From NCBI RefSeq assembly GCF_027595985.1, contig NC_073302.1, positions 282,794,668-282,858,667 of the forward strand: a DNA stretch of 64,000 nt, read 5' to 3'. The stretch is from Sorex araneus (Eukaryota; Chordata; Mammalia; Eulipotyphla; Soricidae). The stretch's first letter is position 1, and each line of letters starts with the position of its first letter. The position numbers were made by a program, and so were the translations under genes. The notes under the pieces were generated by a model, which had not been told where the DNA came from, searched no databases, and saw only the letters and a list, made by a program, of their open reading frames with translations. Positions 46,545 through 57,663 of this stretch are shown one piece after another.

Positions 46545-46705
46545 TGTTTTGAGGAGGTATGTGACTGTGCTCATGTCTTATTCCTGACTTTGCACAAAGA
46601 AGATACTCCTGGCAGAGACCCAGGGACCTTATGGTATTTCAGGGATCAGAACCTGATTGGCCATATGCAATGTAGGTACCAAACCCATTTTATTATCATC
46701 CTGCA
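46545..46705 (-). mobile_element. SINE-A, moderately old
   Basis: Antisense gcacaaagaagatactcctg, gggaccttatggtatttcag and attggccatatgcaatgtag. A gttgttgttgtt run marks the tail side. Confidence 0.7.
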
Positions 46706-47067
46706 CTCTGAACTATCACAATTTAGTAAAAATTGCTATTTTGTTGTGTTATTTGGGCATAAACATGCCTTTAGTTTTGGGGGTGTCCTTATTTAGCCAA
46801 ACTTCTCTATATAATGGTCTTATTTTAAAAACCCTATTGTGATTTTTGAATCTTTCCTCATAGAGAACTTCTTTCTCTATAGTAAATTTCTATACTAGAA
46901 TTGTTAGAAAAATTGCTAGAAAAATAGAGATATCTTACATATTATTTTGGGAATAGAATATAATAAAACTTATCATAGCATCTATTTATAACTATATCTT
47001 TAGAAAACATATAGAAATATAATTGCTTAAGACAAACCTTGTTATGTTATCATGAAGAATAATGTAT
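46706..47067. other. AT-rich stretch without recognised gene
   Basis: Nothing identified. Confidence 0.45.
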
Positions 47068-47220
47068 ATGGGGTCAGTGAGATAGTCCAGTGGATAAGGT
47101 ATATTTGGGCTCAATGCCCTGTATCACACATGTTCCCCTAAGCTCCTGCCAGGAATGATCTATGAGTTCAGAGCAAGGAATAAGCCCTGAGCACAGCTTA
47201 GGGTGGTCTAGGAAGAACAA
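47068..47220 (+). mobile_element. Old SINE-A
   Basis: Head ggggtcagtgagatagtcca with a deletion, then cacatgttcccctaagctcc and agccctgagcacagcttagg. Confidence 0.7.
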
Positions 47221-47588
47221 AATAGTTATGCATCATGCCTATTTTTTAAATTTCCTGTTAAAATGTAATATAGAAATATAAGTATTGTTATATCATTGCT
47301 ATATTGTTACGGTTTTCTCTATGAAAAAATGTTTTTAGTCTTTCATTATGTACTTAATAATGATTATATTTAACAACTTAGTTATGGCCTCTCTCAAAAT
47401 TACATTTGCCCTTTGGACTAAATAGAAATATAGTCTTTGCTCCCCATTGTAAACTCATTATTTACTTTTTGAAATACTACTTATCTAGAAAAGAGTTAGC
47501 TCCACTAAAAAAAAAATGCTACTAATATCATCCTCTCCATTTTCTCATGGAGTGAAGACTTGCTTCTGACCCGAAGTGTATTTCCTCT
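47221..47588. other. AT-rich stretch without recognised gene
   Basis: Nothing identified. Confidence 0.45.
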
Positions 47589-48048
47589 TTAAAAAAAAAT
47601 CTGGCTATTGTGAACAGTGCTGCAGTGAATGGACAGGTGCAGATGTCATTTCTACTGTGCTCTTTTGCACCCTCGGATGTATTTCCAGAAGTGGTATTGC
47701 TGGGTCAAAAAGGAGCTCAATTTCTAGTTTTTTGAGAGATGTTCATATTGTTTTCAAAAAACGCTGGACCACTCGGCATTCCCACTGACAATGAAGGAAA
47801 GACCTTTTCTCCCCACATCCACGTCAATACCGGTTTCTTTTGTTTTTTTGGATATGTGCCCGTCTCTGTCATGTGAAAGGAGGCGGGAGGGGTGGAAGGG
47901 GTCAGGGGGGAAGGGATGCTGTGGACATTTGTGGTGAAAAATGTATACTAGGGGAGGGATGGATGTTTGATCATTCTATGATTGAAACTCAAACATGAAA
48001 GTTTTATAACCGTAGCTCACAGTGATTCAATAAAAAAATTAATTAAAA
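47589..48048 (+). mobile_element. L1 3' end with inverted 5' segment (second twin-priming candidate)
   Basis: From 47589 to about 47878 the sequence is antisense L1 ORF2 (tggctattgtgaacagtgct, tcatttctactgtgctcttt), matching the corresponding part of the 19.8-20.1 kb locus. From about 47880 it switches to sense-strand 3' UTR (gggatgctgtggacatttgt, ctcacagtgattcaataaaa) and an A-rich end. Sense 3' part plus inverted 5' part is the twin-priming signature. I did not find a clean target-site duplication. Confidence 0.8.
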
Positions 48049-49445
48049 AGGAAAACATTCTGCACCATTAAGAGTGGTTTTGTATGTTTCCTTTTTTTCT
48101 AACTCTGTATCATTAGCAATGATTTAATTTGAATGTAAACATGATAAATTATTCTATATCCAGACCAGTTTCTCATCATTGTCATCTAATGTGACGACTA
48201 TAGTTTATATTTGTGCATTCTATTGTCAGACTTTACAATCAGCAACATAGTCGAATTTTCTAAATTGTGACATTATCGTTTTTGTTTTGCTAACCCTTTA
48301 TGGCCTTAGGACTTCTTGCCCAGACTAGATTCATAACTTATGCTGACACTGTGTCTCCAGCTAAGGCTTTCACATTATATAAACTTTGTTTACACCAGTC
48401 TCCCACACTGAAAAACAAAAGTACTTACTTGTCATCTTCTTATTTTCCCACAGCCAAGTCTAGAGTACTGGTGTGCAATGGCTAACAAATAACTAAATAA
48501 ACCTAGGCTCAAAACAACCCAGATTTAATATCAAACATTTCTGGAAGTCAGAAATGCAGAACTATGCGTTGAAGAGGTTGAAACTAAAATTTCAGTCCGC
48601 TTAGCTACTTTCTGGAGGCCGTACTGGAGAATCTGTTTTCTTTTCTTTCTCACTATAGACTCTGTGCTCTTTTGTATTCGTGAATCCATTCAGGCAAGGA
48701 CATTCTTCAGACTCACCGTTTCTATATCATCTGTGCCTCTCTATTGTCACACTCCTCTTTCATTCTCTGATCTTTTATGATCAAAACGCCCTGCCCATCC
48801 TTGCAATCCACACCGATCTCTCCACCTCAGTTCTTAATTAATTGAATCTTCATTGTTTCTTTTGGTTTATGATTTATCAGGGAAACAGATTTGTTGGTTT
48901 GATGTATTAGAAGTTTGGAACTTTTGAAGAGGCTTACAATGATTTTTAATCCTCTGTTTTTTGTTGCAATTATAATAGGGAAAAGAAAAGCCCTGTCATT
49001 ATCAAATAAAAATCACTTGCCATTTTGTTCTTTGCTATCATTTTCTCCAAATTTCAGAATATTGCTCCTTTTAAATTCTTCTATTTTGATAGCAGCAATC
49101 ACTATTTATTCACAATTAGTCCATCACTTGCAAGACCAGAGCTAAGAGTAACATTCCTTTTGCCCCAAATTAAAATTACTACCAGAACTTACTTCATTTA
49201 CATCAGCTGCTAACTGCAATACTATCATTTGGCAAGATCTTCCGTATATGTGTATTTCTTCATTGCTAATTCACTCTTTAATGCATCTCAAATTGGCTTA
49301 TGTTTTACTTTCTCTTTCTTTTATAACATTCATGTTGCAGTGAATAAAATCTATCATTCATTATTATTAAAGAAAAATAATTATTAATTATTAGTCATAG
49401 CCAATTCTGAAGGAAACCAACTTTTCCTGATAAGTCTGGTACCAG
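48049..49445. other. AT-rich stretch, possible old MaLR LTR near 48520-48800
   Basis: No gene found. Phrases tctggaagtcagaaatgcag, tttctggaggccgtactgga and gagaatctgttttctt occur in the order seen in old mammalian MaLR-type LTRs. I cannot test this further. Confidence 0.35.
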
Positions 49446-49630
49446 GGCCTGAGAGATAATAGAGCAGGTAAGGTTCTTGTCTTGGATACAATGGGCTTGG
49501 GTTCTATCCCACCACCCCAGATTGTGTCCCTTCAATACCACCAAGAATGGTCCCTGAGTGCAGAGCCAGTAGTAAGCCCTGAGCACTGCCAGGTATGGCC
49601 CCCAAATGAAAGCAAAATAAAAACAAAACA
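49446..49630 (+). mobile_element. SINE-A, moderately old
   Basis: Head agggcctgagagataataga, gggttctatcccaccacccc, gtccctgagtgcagagccag, gagcactgccaggtatggcc and an A-rich tail. Confidence 0.82.
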
Positions 49631-50039
49631 AAGATAAGTAGGCCACTTATTTTTACTTGAATTTACGACCTAATCTACACAAAAATTTCATCGCAGTGCC
49701 TCCCTTTTCTGTCTCATTCTAAATAACAGCATTCTCAAAAGTTATATTCTTGGTTCTATCCATAACTTTATTCTTTCCCAAAGTTATGTCATTCAGACAC
49801 GGGCTTTCTATCTTTTGGAGGAAAATTTCTATTCTTGTCACATATTCTTTGATTTTACTGTCCTCCTAATTCCAATATTACATCTTATATTTGACATTTT
49901 TAAAATCATCTTAAAGCTGTCCAAAACAGCAGAGATTCCAAATAAAATTGCTCTCGATTTAATTATAAAAAATGAATACTCCATCATTACTATATATTTA
50001 CTTACTTTCATTATTTTCATCATTATTTTTTAGGCATCA
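49631..50039. other. AT-rich stretch without recognised gene
   Basis: Nothing identified. Confidence 0.45.
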
Positions 50040-50155
50040 GGAATTAATTATATCCATGTCAGTTGTAAACCGCATCAATTACCTGGGACCATATGTGGTC
50101 CTGGAGAGCAAACATGGCAAGCTCCTTACCCACTGTAGTATCTCTCGCCAATCCA
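50040..50155 (-). mobile_element. Old SINE-A fragment
   Basis: Antisense gggaccatatgtggtcctgg, agagcaaacatggcaagctc and cttacccactgtagtatctc match body-head sequence. Confidence 0.6.
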
Positions 50156-51725
50156 CCCATTCCTATTTTAATTCTCACAAATACCTTGTTTAAACCAACT
50201 AGTCTCTTTTCTTCACTCCATAATATTCTTGCTCTACTTTTATACTCACTCTATGATGAATAAGCAAAGTGACCCTGTACAAACGTGAACTGCATCATGT
50301 CCCTTCTCTTAGGAAAAATATCCAGGTCCACCTTCATGATTCAAGTATGCTCTATAGAATAACCCAGACATTATCTGTGCCCAATCCAATCAATTTCTAT
50401 GCTCATCACTTCTTGAAACTTAGTGCTGATCTTTTATCCTGCAAAAATTTTCTTGAACACTCAAGTCTTAAACTTGCTAGTGTTCAATTAGAGTATATTC
50501 TTTCTTTTAGCTTCTATGCAAGCTTTTTTGAATAAATAACAGTCTTTCTTATAATTTTCATCTTACTACCTTTTAACATTTTGTTTATTAACTAGTTTTT
50601 AATGCATAGAATGATTCTACCTGTAGAATATACAATCTGTGATTGGGACTTGCTGGTATATCCTTAGGGTCCAAGCTGCAAGTCATTCATTTAATAAATT
50701 GACTATTTTCAAATATCAAATATATGGCACTTATGTAATGCTTACATGCCACTAAAGTTTGAATTATATTAAAAACATAGCATAGTGTTGGAAAATGACC
50801 CTTGAAATATTGCTGATAATCTAGTGTTGGTGGAGATTGTATGCCTGAAAATATTAGTTTTGAAAATATTATTAACATTACTGTAAAGCGTTTTATTTAT
50901 TTCCTAAATAAAAACAGGAAAAATAAAGCAATAACTTCATTAAATGTTGATTTATCTTATTGCATTCTATTTTTTAAGAATTAAAGATTTAATGCTCTAA
51001 ACATGCTTAAAAGTAACTTAACTTTCCATCTTTACTTTCACAGCTTACTTTTTCTCAAACTCTTCTATCTTCAATAATTTCCAGATGTCTGACATATGCT
51101 TATATCTTTTTCAAAGGCAGCTTGAATATGATAGATGAGAAGCAACTAAGGTAATTCTTCTATTATAATGTACATACTTCACATTCAAACATTTGGGAAC
51201 GTATTTTTCTCACTTGACAACTAATTTAATTCATGGTAACATGATGGACTGTAAAGATTGATTGTTTATATCCCAAATTTCTAAGGAAGGAAAATAAATA
51301 AGCGGATAGAATTTTTCAGTGCATATATCCAAAAAAAAAAAACCTGAATAAGAAAAATTACAAGAGATTCTTGAAAGGGAAATTGCACAAATTTTATCCT
51401 GTGCTGTTTAAACTTAAAATCTGATAAAAAAAAACATAATTTTCACAACTATTTATCAGGAACAATAAATCGCATTAATTTTAGAACTTGTATCATTTTT
51501 CAACAAAATCACTTATTTTCATATACACATATTTTTTATTATATCTTAGTTACTTAAGTACTCAAAGGTCTACATTATAGTTAGTTTATAAATTAATTGA
51601 GAACAGAGATTAAAAATATATATTTTATATACAAGAGTACTTTCTTCTGAATATATTAGATACTCATCTTTTAACAATCTAGCAACATTAATAAATGATT
51701 CGAGGTTTTTCTTTGATAAAAGAGT
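50156..51725. other. AT-rich stretch without recognised gene
   Basis: No gene or clear element. Open frames such as 50269-50535 have no recognisable domain. Confidence 0.45.
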
Positions 51726-51729
51726 TTAG

Positions 51730-53020
51730 TATAATGTGGAATTGGGAAAGCCTTTTCAGCAAATGGTGTTGAGAAATCTGTCCAGACACACGTGAAAAGA
51801 TGAATTCAGACCCCCTCTCACACCATGTACAAAAGTCAAATCAAAATGAATTAAATACATCAATTTCAGACCTGTCTCATAAATTATATTGAGGAAAACA
51901 CAGCAGAACTTTACATGACATTGAAATTAAAGGTATCTTCATAGACTCAGTGCCAATGGCAAAGACAAATAAGCGAGACGGCATCAAATTAGGAAACTTC
52001 TGCACAGAAAAAGAAATGATGATTCTAATAAAGACACTCCACAGACTGGGAGAAAATATTCATTCTCCACTGATCATCTGACAAAAAGTTAATATCCAAG
52101 ATATATGAAACTATTGTCAAACCTAACAAGAAAAAACAGTCAACCCCATCAAACAGTTGGGTGAAGAGAATGGACAGAAATATCTTCAAAGAAGACATAC
52201 AGATGGCTGATAGATATACAAAGTAAATGCTGTGAAAAGAATAAAAACAGTAAACAAGAGAGGGACTGATGCAAATCAAAAGAATCAAAAACAAAAATAC
52301 AACCAACCAGTGTTAGTATGAATATAGCGGGAAAGGAACTGCCATCCATTGCTGGATCGAATGCCACTGGATTCAACCTTATGAGAAAACAGTGTAGATA
52401 CTTTTGGAGAAACTAAGACCTAGCAATTCTACTTCTGGAACATATCCCAAGGCCAAAGACTATGAGGAAGGAAGTTTTCTCTCCTGTGTTCACTGTCACT
52501 ATATCACTATCATCCTGTTGTTCATCCATTTACTCGAGCGGGCACCAGTGACGTCTCTATTACATTCAGCCCTGAGATTTTAGCAGACTCTCCTTACTCA
52601 TCTTTCCCAATGATTGGAGGCTCTTTCAGGGTCAGGGGGATGAGAACTATTGTTACTGTTTTTGGCATATTGAATATGCCACTGGTTGCTTGCCAGGCTC
52701 TGCCATGCGGGCAGGATACTCTTGGTAGCTTGTCGAACTCTCTGAGAGGTATCTACATATCTGTTACTGTATTTGGGATATGAACATGCCTCCTGTGTTT
52801 ATTGCACGGTATTTACAATAGTCAAGATCTAGAAATTTCCCAAGCCTCCAAGCAGAGATGACTGGATGGAGAAACTGGCACAGATACACAACGGAATATG
52901 ACTTGGCTTTAAGAAAAGATGGAACCATGTGATTTGTGATTTTGCGTATGGAACTAGAAGATTCCATGCTGAGCAAAGTCAGTCAGAATAGGAGGGATAC
53001 ATAGAGAATTGCCCCTCTCA
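51730..53020 (+). pseudogene. Decayed L1 ORF2 C-terminal region
   Basis: Readable scraps include GKELPSIAG, CRYFWRN and, after the inserted element, EMTGWRNWHRYTTEYDLAL, MLSKVSQNRRDT and RIAPLICGI at the ORF2 end. Frequent stops and frameshifts are present throughout. Confidence 0.8.
52496..52789 (-). mobile_element. Non-autonomous RTE derivative inserted in L1, with target-site duplication
   Basis: Minus-strand order: catgttcatatcccaaatac and agtaacagatatgtagatac, then gttcgacaagctaccaagag, atatgccaaaaacagtaaca, ccctgaccctgaaagagcct, ORF stub gagagtctgctaaaatctca, then tagagacgtcactggtgccc and a tgatatagtgacagtga tail. The L1 word ctcctgtgttcactg (52481-52495) recurs as ctcctgtgtttattg (52790-52804). 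The deletion joint matches the copy at 62.5 kb, so these form a subfamily. Confidence 0.88.
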
Positions 53021-53165
53021 TATGTGGGATATACAGCAGCACATTGTGGGAATTGCAAGTAATCCAATGGAACTGGTCGTCAAGGGAACTTACTCTAGCA
53101 GATTGTTTGGGAGAAGCAGATTGGGGGTGTGGTGCTGAGTTATTGGTGGAGGTTAGTCAACACTC

Positions 53166-53407
53166 AGGGCTGAAGCAATAGCACAGTGGTAGGGTGTTCG
53201 CCTTTCACTCGGGCAGCCAGTGTTCGATTCCTCCGCCCCTCTTGGAGAACCTGGCAAGCTACTGAGAGTATCGAACTTGCACAGCACTACCTGGCAAGAT
53301 ACCTGTGGTGTATTCCATATCTCAAAAACAGTAACAATAAGTCTCTCAATAAGAGACGTTACTGGTGCCCACTTGAACAAATTGATGAGCAACAAGATGA
53401 CAGCGAC
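53166..53407 (+). mobile_element. SINE-B with perfect target-site duplication
   Basis: Head ggctgaagcaatagcacagt, RTE 5' module ggagaacctggcaagctact, junction with a small hairpin (gtctct...agagac, 53341-53357), RTE 3' module and a gatgacagcgac tail. The duplication agtcaacactc is at 53155-53165 and 53408-53418. Confidence 0.94.
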
Positions 53408-53602
53408 AGTCAACACTCTGATTAAGACTGCACAGTGCAATACTATATGCACGAAGCCCTGACATTCACAATATTGTAAATGATGGTGTCTAAGTTAAAT
53501 TAAATAATAGGGTATTCAAATTATTTTCTCTTTATCTCTCTCTTTTGAATTAAAGAAGTGTTACTTTCCAATATTAAAAGAATGTTTTTTAGGAATAAAT
53601 CT

Positions 53603-53700
53603 CTGCTGGATAGCACAGGGCCTAAGGCACTTGCCTTGCACAGGACTGAGCCAAGTTTGTGCTCAAAGATCTCTCCTGCAGTGCCAGGAATGGAATGGGG
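53603..53700 (+). mobile_element. SINE head and body fragment
   Basis: Phrases ctgctggatagcacagggcc and ggcacttgccttgcacagga match the tRNA head. The rest is decayed. Confidence 0.5.
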
Positions 53701-54471
53701 GTCAGTGGAATTGAGGGCATGGTATCAGTATGGGAACATTGTTTCTCATTTTTCGATTTGTGAACAATGTACAGACAAGAGTCCTCTGAAAGGAAGACAG
53801 GAATGAGGGAAGATTAGAGAAAGAAGATGTGATGGTGGAGAAAAAAAGGGGAGAGAAAGGGAGGGAAAGAAACAGAGTGGAAGTCAGTGATGGAGTGCAG
53901 ATGAGGCAGAGTAAGAGGGGTATTGGTAGCCGAGTGGGAAGATAGAAAGAACCAGAGAAAGATTTGAAAACTTCATGTTGCTGGCTTGGAGGTGAAGGGA
54001 TAAGCAAAGAATATGGAAGGTCTCTAAAGACTGGGAGAACCAAGATATTGTATTTTCCTCTAGAGTTTCCAAAGAAAATGATATTGTGTCTATTAATTGA
54101 CTTTTGATTTTAAGACCCCAAGGAAAAACGATAACAAAGGTTAAAAAAATAGATGTATATTTGTTTTAAGTTACTGCAGTCATTTTAACTTTCATATTGC
54201 CAAAGGGAAAGCAGAAGTCACAGTGGTATTTATTTGGAAATGATTTACGTTAAGTACAGATGAAATTATTTTACTCTCATTTTCCATTTCAATTATAGAT
54301 ATATCTCTGAATCAGCGACCACATTAATTGATTTTTCACTCATTCTAGAGAAAGAATATGTCAGGGAAGTTATAACAGTAGAAGGAAATAAAAGAAATAT
54401 ACAGATTTTCCCTCAATCTTCCTGATTTTCTCTTATGCTTATGTTCTCTCACTCTTTGTCTCTGTGTCTGT
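53701..54471. other. Purine-rich then AT-rich stretch, no gene
   Basis: Purine-rich from about 53795 to 54010 (for example gagaaaaaaaggggagagaa). The antisense open frame 53702-54043 reflects this bias. Nothing else. Confidence 0.4.
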
Positions 54472-54509
54472 CTTTCTCTCTATCTCTCTCTCTCTCTCTC
54501 ACACACACA

Positions 54510-54546
<37 letters not shown>
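54472..54546. repeat. (TC)n(AC)n compound microsatellite
   Basis: TC units up to 54500 are followed by AC units to 54546 with one aaac interruption. Confidence 0.97.
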
Positions 54547-54548
<2 letters not shown>

Positions 54549-54647
54549 TTAAATGTCTTTCAATAAAAAACAGGGAAAAAAGAAAAACAAAACATAGAAC
54601 AAACAGAAGGATCTTCTTTGTCAGATTTGCTGCAGTTATTGTTGTTG

Positions 54648-54793
54648 ATTTTAGAGCCACACCTCGTGGTACTCTGAGTTTTTTCCGGTTCATTCCTGGT
54701 ATGATCAGAGACCACTTTGGGTGCCAGAGAAGCGACTGGATTCTTCAAGTACAAAGCAAGCTCCTTACCCAATGAACTAATTCTCTAGCCCCT
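54648..54793 (-). mobile_element. Old SINE-A
   Basis: Antisense gagccacacctcgtggtact, a decayed body and a head ending ctaattctctagcccc. Confidence 0.65.
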
Positions 54794-55029
54794 TGTGGCT
54801 CCTTTTTGGAGAAAATTATTAGAGAAGTGTCTGATAATGATATACTGACAAAGTATGGAGAAAATGCATAACAAAATTAAAATTCATATTTTCCAGAAAA
54901 AAAACATTAAAAATTTTTCTATGATCTTAAGGTAAGAGAGATCATAATGCAATAAAATATTATTCACAAAATACGTATTTATATTTCAAACATATTTATA
55001 CATTTGCTGTTATAAATTTTTAGAACACA

Positions 55030-55155
55030 TCTGTGTCTAGCTATCTGAAGCCACTTCTGTTAGCACTTGGGGAATCATATGGTGCTGGAGATTAAACTTA
55101 ATTCTCCAGGAGATAAATCATGCACTTTGTCCTTTGAACTTTCTCCCTGACTCTG
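55030..55155 (-). mobile_element. Possible old SINE-A
   Basis: Phrases tcatatggtgctggagatta and aactttctccctgactc are compatible with a decayed antisense copy. Confidence 0.45.
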
Positions 55156-55443
55156 TTAAAAATACTCTTTTAAAACTTCTCAAAATCAAAAATGTTAATA
55201 AAAAGTGTATTGGATATTTAATTAAATCTTAGTTTTATTTATTTATATATGAAAAAAGTTCTATTCATCTAGAGAACAAACTGAGTTATTTATGATCATG
55301 GTTTATAATATTTTGCAAGCACTATCACAATAAAAATCTGTCTATTTTGAAAAAAAAGCCACAGTTTTACATAGTTTTATAAGTTAACCAATTTTAATAG
55401 AATCGGTTTTGAGCAGTCAGATTTTGATCATTTTTTTTTGCAG

Positions 55444-55715
55444 GTGTTTCTGTTCCTGCAAGCAGTTTTGACATCAGAAGTTTTGAGACAGTTCTAACCC
55501 CAGCTTTTGTGCCTTGGAGTGATATACTGTGGGTGACCATCCGACTGGATCAGCAACAGCTGGAGCCTCAGTCCCCACTGAGAGAACAGCTGGGCAGGAC
55601 CAGAAGAAATGATGCCAGATGTGCTATAATTATTGTATTTGCAAAGATGTTCCTTTCACGTACTTCATCACTTTTAGCATTTTTCAAAACTATAGTAAAA
55701 ACAAAAAAGTGATAA
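55444..55715 (+). other. Candidate host exon or UTR, unidentified
   Basis: A tract of nine T residues followed by gcag (to 55443) looks like a splice acceptor. From 55446 the frame stays open for about 90 codons: SVPASSFDIRSFETVLTPAF, then DILWVTIRLDQQQLEPQSPL, then a basic end before tga at 55710-55712. Composition in the first 180 bases is richer in GC than the neighbours, with no repeat signature. I do not recognise the protein. No convincing splice donor was found, so it could be a terminal exon, an untranslated region or chance. Confidence 0.3.
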
Positions 55716-56569
55716 TGGGTGTATTTTTCAACTGTATTAATGTACTGCATAAATTCACTGTAAATAATTTAGAAAAAATAACTTGCTATCCATGTCAAAT
55801 TTGGAAGACAAACTTGGCCAATAAGTATATTGTTATATATTGTTTAACTCGGCAAACGAGTCAGAGCCATTGCTAAGAAGGACTGATGGCGTGGTCTCCG
55901 CGTTCCTTTGTTTCAAATCAATCATTGTTAAGACTTTAAGACCAGAACAGGAGGGTAATTTTAAAGATAAAGCACAGAAAAGATGATTCAATCTAATTCC
56001 ATTTCAAACTATTCAACAGTACAAAGCACAGCCATATAAAGATAAATTAAAGTGCCAATGTCCTTACAAATGTCCAAATGCTAGAAACACTAGAATGTCC
56101 ATAGAAGACATTGAGACAAACACAGTCCGTTGTCCGACCAACACCCCGTGTCTGGTGTTCAATCTCCCTTCTCAGACTTTGTTTAAGAGCAATATGAGCT
56201 TATGGCGGCAAAGTGCAAAGGCAAGTGAGTCCACTGGGAAGCTTGGCAAATTTTTAACTTTACACATCAAAATCATAGATGTTAACTCTGTTGGCACTTC
56301 ATTATCTTAGATGGAAAATAGATATATATGCATATATGAGACAATAAATCCAAACTTTTGTTTCCTTTCAAAGGTGATAGAGGATGCATTTCTCTCACTC
56401 TTTTGACCATTTCATTTAATCTTCTAGAGATTTGATGCTTTGGAGTATGACTGTCCAATTGCAATGATGAGGTGGAAAGAGCAGGGCAAAAGGTTAGGGG
56501 AAAACAGGATAGGGGATAACATGATCCTGCATGATTTTGTTGAGCAGGCAAACTGATGCCAGGGAATAT
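55716..56569. other. Stretch without recognised gene
   Basis: No repeats of the local families are visible, which is unusual here. Open frames such as 56095-56310 have no recognisable domain. It might be conserved non-coding sequence belonging with the candidate exon before it. Confidence 0.3.
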
Positions 56570-56772
56570 CACTTTCTATCTTTTTTTCTTCTATATTTTT
56601 TGCCTCCCCTCCCTTCATCTCTTTCCCTCCCCTGCCTTCCCCTTCCCTACCTTCCACTCCCTTCCTCTCCCCTCATCTCTCATGCTCTCCTCTCCACCCT
56701 TCTGTGATTCCCCTCCTGTCCTCTCCTTCTCTTCATTTCTTTTCTTTTCTTTTCTTTCCTTTTTCTTGGACT
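56570..56772. repeat. Polypyrimidine tract, about 200 bases
   Basis: Almost only C and T on the plus strand, with imperfect cctccc, ccttcc and tttct units, ending in (TTTTC)n. Confidence 0.9.
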
Positions 56773-57008
56773 GCCCTATAATGTGCTGACTTTCTGAATG
56801 TACTTAAAGAGGGTAGTCTTTTCAAAGAAGAGGTAAACAACTGACATTGCTCTAGAACAGAGTTAAAACAAAGGGAGCTTACTTTATAAAAGGAGGAGTG
56901 ACTATAAAACAAACTCATATTCTCGCTGTGAAAACCTCTGGCCTTCTTGTGTGTGAATAACAGTCCTTGTATGGTTTGAGTTTATTTTATTTAAAATAGT
57001 TTACTTAA

Positions 57009-57261
57009 GGGCAGGAGCAATATCACAGCGGGTAGGGCGTTTGCCTTGCAAGCTTCCGATTTGGGTTCAATTCCTTCACCCCTTTCAGGGAGACCAGCAA
57101 GCTACTGAGAGTATCTCGCCTGCACAGCAGAGCCTGGCAAGCTACCTGTGGGATATTTGATATGCCAAAAATAGCAACTACATGTCTCACAATGGAAATG
57201 TTATTGGTGCGGCTTGAGCAAATCAATGAGCAATGTAATAACAGTGACAGTGACAGTGATT
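57009..57261 (+). mobile_element. SINE-B, full length
   Basis: Head gcaggagcaatatcacagcg, B-box ggttcaattcc, RTE 5' module agaccagcaagctactgaga, atatgccaaaaatagcaact, junction atgtctcacaatggaaatgt and tail aacagtgacagtgacagtga. Confidence 0.94.
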
Positions 57262-57491
57262 TTAGTTAATGCTGAGACCTTTTGATGTATAAACAAAATA
57301 TAAATATATTGTATTTAAAAAGGGAGATAAAGTAATTTAAGTAATAAAATTGTTTAAAATGGATATATAACATATGTTTATATGTAACAAGCACCTAATT
57401 AGTGTACCTCCATGTAGCACAGACAATAGTGTTATGGATAAGTCTCAGAACTTTAAATGGAAAATTCAAAGTTGAAAACATGAGCATGAGG

Positions 57492-57646
57492 GGGTGGAGG
57501 AATAGCACAGCGGGTAGGGTGTTTGCCTTGCACGCGGCCGACCCGGGTTTGTATCTTGAATCCCAGCATCCCATATGGTCCCCTGAGCACAGCCAGGGGT
57601 GATTCCTGAGTGCAGAGCCAGGAGGAAAAAAAAAAAAAAAAAAAAA
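57492..57646 (+). mobile_element. SINE-A, young but 3'-shortened, with perfect duplication
   Basis: The near-consensus head (cagcgggtagggtgtttgcc, cttgcacgcggccgaccc) has about ten extra bases at the B-box (gggtttgtatcttgaatccc). The body stops at gagccaggagg and goes straight into about 25 A residues, so the usual taacccctg...gggtgtgaccc end is missing. The 17-base duplication aaaacatgagcatgagg (57475-57491 and 57647-57663) is perfect. Confidence 0.95.
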
Positions 57647-57663
57647 AAAACATGAGCATGAGG

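Larger units (their letters stand above)
51726..53154 (+). mobile_element. Old L1, ORF2 C-terminal third, interrupted by an RTE derivative
   Basis: It begins tggaattgggaaagcctttt (equivalent to the SLFNKW region) and runs collinearly through ORF2. It is cut at 52496-52789 by an RTE derivative, then resumes with tgtttattgcacggtattta and ends in a 3' UTR with gggtgtggtgctgagttatt. It is more diverged than the L1 copies at 8.5 and 30.5 kb and so belongs to an older subfamily. A SINE-B follows directly. Confidence 0.85.

Noticed and set aside
46259-46587. Overlapping open frames on both strands in GC-rich sequence
   Set aside because: The segment aligns with the non-coding 5' part of the RTE derivative at 62 kb. 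Long frames follow from high GC.
53702-54043. Minus-strand Ser/Leu/Pro-rich open frame
   Set aside because: It is explained by a purine-rich plus strand. No domain, start context or splice signals support it.
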